Assembly: GCA_022729285.1 (NCBI GenBank)
Contig: JALDAI010000004.1
Coordinates: 1 to 22,510, forward strand
Length of the DNA stretch: 22,510 bases
Reading direction: 5' to 3'
Source: Candidatus Nanoanaerosalina archaeon
GTDB taxonomy: Archaea > Nanohalarchaeota > Nanosalinia > Nanosalinales > Nanoanaerosalinaceae
Below, piece after piece: positions 21,183-22,510 of the stretch. Made by a program: the position numbers and the translations under genes. Within the stretch, counting starts at the first letter, position 1; every line of letters starts with the position of its first letter. The notes beneath the pieces were generated by a model, which had not been told where the DNA came from, ran no database searches, and saw only the letters and a list, made by a program, of their open reading frames with translations.

Positions 21183-21974
21183 ATGGACAAAAAAAGCTTA
21201 GCACCACTTAAAAAAGACGGTAAAGCACTTATTCTAGCTTACGACCACGGTCTGGAACACGGACCATCTGATTTCAAAGAAAACATGGAAACTGCAGAAC
21301 CTGAAAGAGTTTTTAAAATCGCTTCACATGAAGATGTTACATGCTTAGCTGTACAGAAAGGGCTTGCAGAGACTTATTATGACGACTACTCTGATGATGT
21401 AAACCTTCTGCTTAAACTTAACGGTACAACAAGTATGAAAGGAGGAGTACATTACTCGCCTAAAAACTGTACGGTAGAGAGAGCTGTTGAGCTAGGGGCT
21501 GACGCTCTAGGTTATACTTTGTACCCTGGTTCCAAGATGGAAGAAAAGATGTTTGAAGACTTCAGAGAAGTTCAGGAAAACGCAAGGAAGCACGGACTGC
21601 CTTTAGTTGTATGGGCTTATCCGAGAGGAGAGGAGATAGAGGAGGATACTACTCCTGAAGTAGTGAGTTACGGAGCAAGAATCGGTTTAGAGATAGGAGC
21701 GGACATGGTTAAAGTAAAGTTCCCACAGACAAGAGAAGGCCTTGAGAAAGTAGTTTCAGTCATAGGAGATATGGACTCCGTTGTTTCAGGAGGGGGTATG
21801 AAAACTGATAAAGAGTTCCTTGAAATGGTTAAAACTGCTGTAGATGTAGGATGCCAGGGAACCGCTGTTGGAAGAAATGTTTGGAAAAGAGAAAACCCTG
21901 TTAAACTAGTTGAAGCACTAGGAGACATTTTTTACAGAGGAAAAACAGTTGAAGAAGCTTTGGAAAGAATGTGA
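21183..21974 (+). CDS. Class I fructose-1,6-bisphosphate aldolase, archaeal DhnA type
   Basis: Cleaves or forms fructose-1,6-bisphosphate through a Schiff base on Lys. The 263-residue length is typical for the archaeal TIM-barrel type. The N-terminal ILAYDHGLEHGPSDF is a family signature; the Schiff-base Lys is in IGADMVKVKF (Lys177 by family spacing, with Lys179 as neighbour); the phosphate-binding C-terminal strands are VVSGGGMKTD and GTAVGRNVW. All key motifs look intact. The phosphoglycerate kinase gene starts 10 bases after the stop, giving a compact sugar-phosphate operon. Some DhnA relatives are transaldolase-like ADH synthases in aromatic biosynthesis, but the Pgk neighbour favours glycolysis/gluconeogenesis. 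Confidence 0.93.
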   Translation: MDKKSLAPLKKDGKALILAYDHGLEHGPSDFKENMETAEPERVFKIASHEDVTCLAVQKGLAETYYDDYSDDVNLLLKLNGTTSMKGGVHYSPKNCTVERAVELGADALGYTLYPGSKMEEKMFEDFREVQENARKHGLPLVVWAYPRGEEIEEDTTPEVVSYGARIGLEIGADMVKVKFPQTREGLEKVVSVIGDMDSVVSGGGMKTDKEFLEMVKTAVDVGCQGTAVGRNVWKRENPVKLVEALGDIFYRGKTVEEALERM

Positions 21975-21984
21975 GTTGGTTTAG

Positions 21985-22510
21985 ATGAAAAACGTGCTCC
22001 AAGCAGACCTAGAAGGAAAGAAAGTGGCTGTAAGATCTGATTTAAACCTGCCTATAGAAGACGGAGAGCCTGTTAAAAACTTAAGGCTTGAGAAATACGC
22101 TGAATCTATAGAAAAGATCAGCGAAAAAGGAGCAAAAGTCGTGGTATTAGCACACCAAGGAAGACCGGGCAGAAAAGATTTCAGATCTCTTAAAAACCAT
22201 GCTGAACTGCTTGGAGACGTTATAGGAAAAGAAGTAGGGTTTGTAAAATCTTTTTTCTCAGAGGAGTTAAAAGAAAAGTTTGGAGAGATGGAAAACGGAG
22301 ACGTAGTTCTCTTAGAGAACGTGAGGCTTCTCTCTGAAGAGCTGAGGAACGGAACGGTAGAAGAGCATTCGGAAAACCTTTTTGTTAAAAAACTGGAAGA
22401 AAACTTCGATGTATTTGTAAACGACGGTTTTTCTGTTGCTCACAGACCTCATGGATCGATGATGGGTTTTATGAAAAAAAACAAAACTTTTCCAGGCCCT
22501 CTGATGGTTG
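21985..22510 (+). CDS. pgk: Phosphoglycerate kinase (N-terminal 175 residues, 3' end outside window)
   Basis: Transfers phosphate between 1,3-bisphosphoglycerate and ADP. The frame starts at ATG 21985 and runs to the window end without a stop, so the gene is cut. Substrate-domain motifs are VAVRSDLNLP (Arg and Asp that hold 3-phosphoglycerate), VVLAHQGRPGRKDF, LLENVRLLSEE and VNDGFSVAHRPHGSMMGF. The form AHQGRPG is typical of archaeal Pgk, where bacteria have SHLGRP. It follows the aldolase gene by 10 bases with only a weak ribosome site, so it is probably the second gene of the same transcript. Confidence 0.95.
   Translation, partial: MKNVLQADLEGKKVAVRSDLNLPIEDGEPVKNLRLEKYAESIEKISEKGAKVVVLAHQGRPGRKDFRSLKNHAELLGDVIGKEVGFVKSFFSEELKEKFGEMENGDVVLLENVRLLSEELRNGTVEEHSENLFVKKLEENFDVFVNDGFSVAHRPHGSMMGFMKKNKTFPGPLMV

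Overview
The window reads as chromosomal DNA from an archaeon. The markers are a C/D-box guide RNP pair (fibrillarin and Nop5), an AglB-type oligosaccharyltransferase, a DhnA-type class I fructose-bisphosphate aldolase next to phosphoglycerate kinase, an archaeal initiator tRNA without encoded CCA, and TATA-like boxes about 25 bases upstream of several starts. The DNA is AT-rich by eye, the genes are tightly packed, and many proteins are rich in Glu, Asp and Lys. A small-genome (DPANN-like, possibly nanohaloarchaeal) lineage fits, but this is an inference from gene content and style; no 16S rRNA is present.

Layout. (1) 1-5734 is a glycan and cell-surface block. On the plus strand are the C-terminal part of AglB, an Alg7/MraY-family GlcNAc-1-phosphate transferase and a UPF0104 flippase-like membrane protein. 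Converging on the minus strand are a ManC-type cupin, a UDP-GlcNAc 2-epimerase relative, and a ribbon-helix-helix protein fused to a degenerate sugar nucleotidyltransferase. (2) 5845-12853, plus strand: a PHP-type metallohydrolase, then isoleucyl-tRNA synthetase, a YbaK-type tRNA-editing protein and a DHH phosphoesterase in a tight run closed by a hairpin/T-tract terminator, then a DUF389 membrane protein. (3) 12857-14483, minus strand: nop5 and fibrillarin, one base apart. (4) 14516-19449, minus strand: a complete 2-oxoacid dehydrogenase operon, E1-alpha, E1-beta, E2, E3. (5) 19546-20079, minus strand: an isochorismatase-fold protein lacking the usual catalytic Cys and Lys. (6) 20080-21028: a gene-poor stretch with strong RNA structure, a tRNA-like fold, a small zinc-finger ORF, and a repeat/hairpin region. 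(7) 21029-22510: initiator tRNA-Met (minus), then aldolase and the start of phosphoglycerate kinase (plus).

How the genes work together. The glycan block can supply nucleotide sugars, load the first GlcNAc-phosphate on a lipid, possibly move lipid-linked material, and transfer glycan to protein. Aldolase and Pgk provide glycolytic steps, and the dehydrogenase complex could turn pyruvate (or a branched 2-oxoacid) into acyl-CoA. IleRS and the YbaK protein serve charging accuracy; fibrillarin and Nop5 serve rRNA/tRNA 2'-O-methylation.

The least explained items are the structured RNA with a tRNA-like 3' domain at 20230-20557, the repeated GACTAGAG motif at 20817-20938, and the RHH-nucleotidyltransferase fusion. 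All calls come from reading the sequence; no database search was run.
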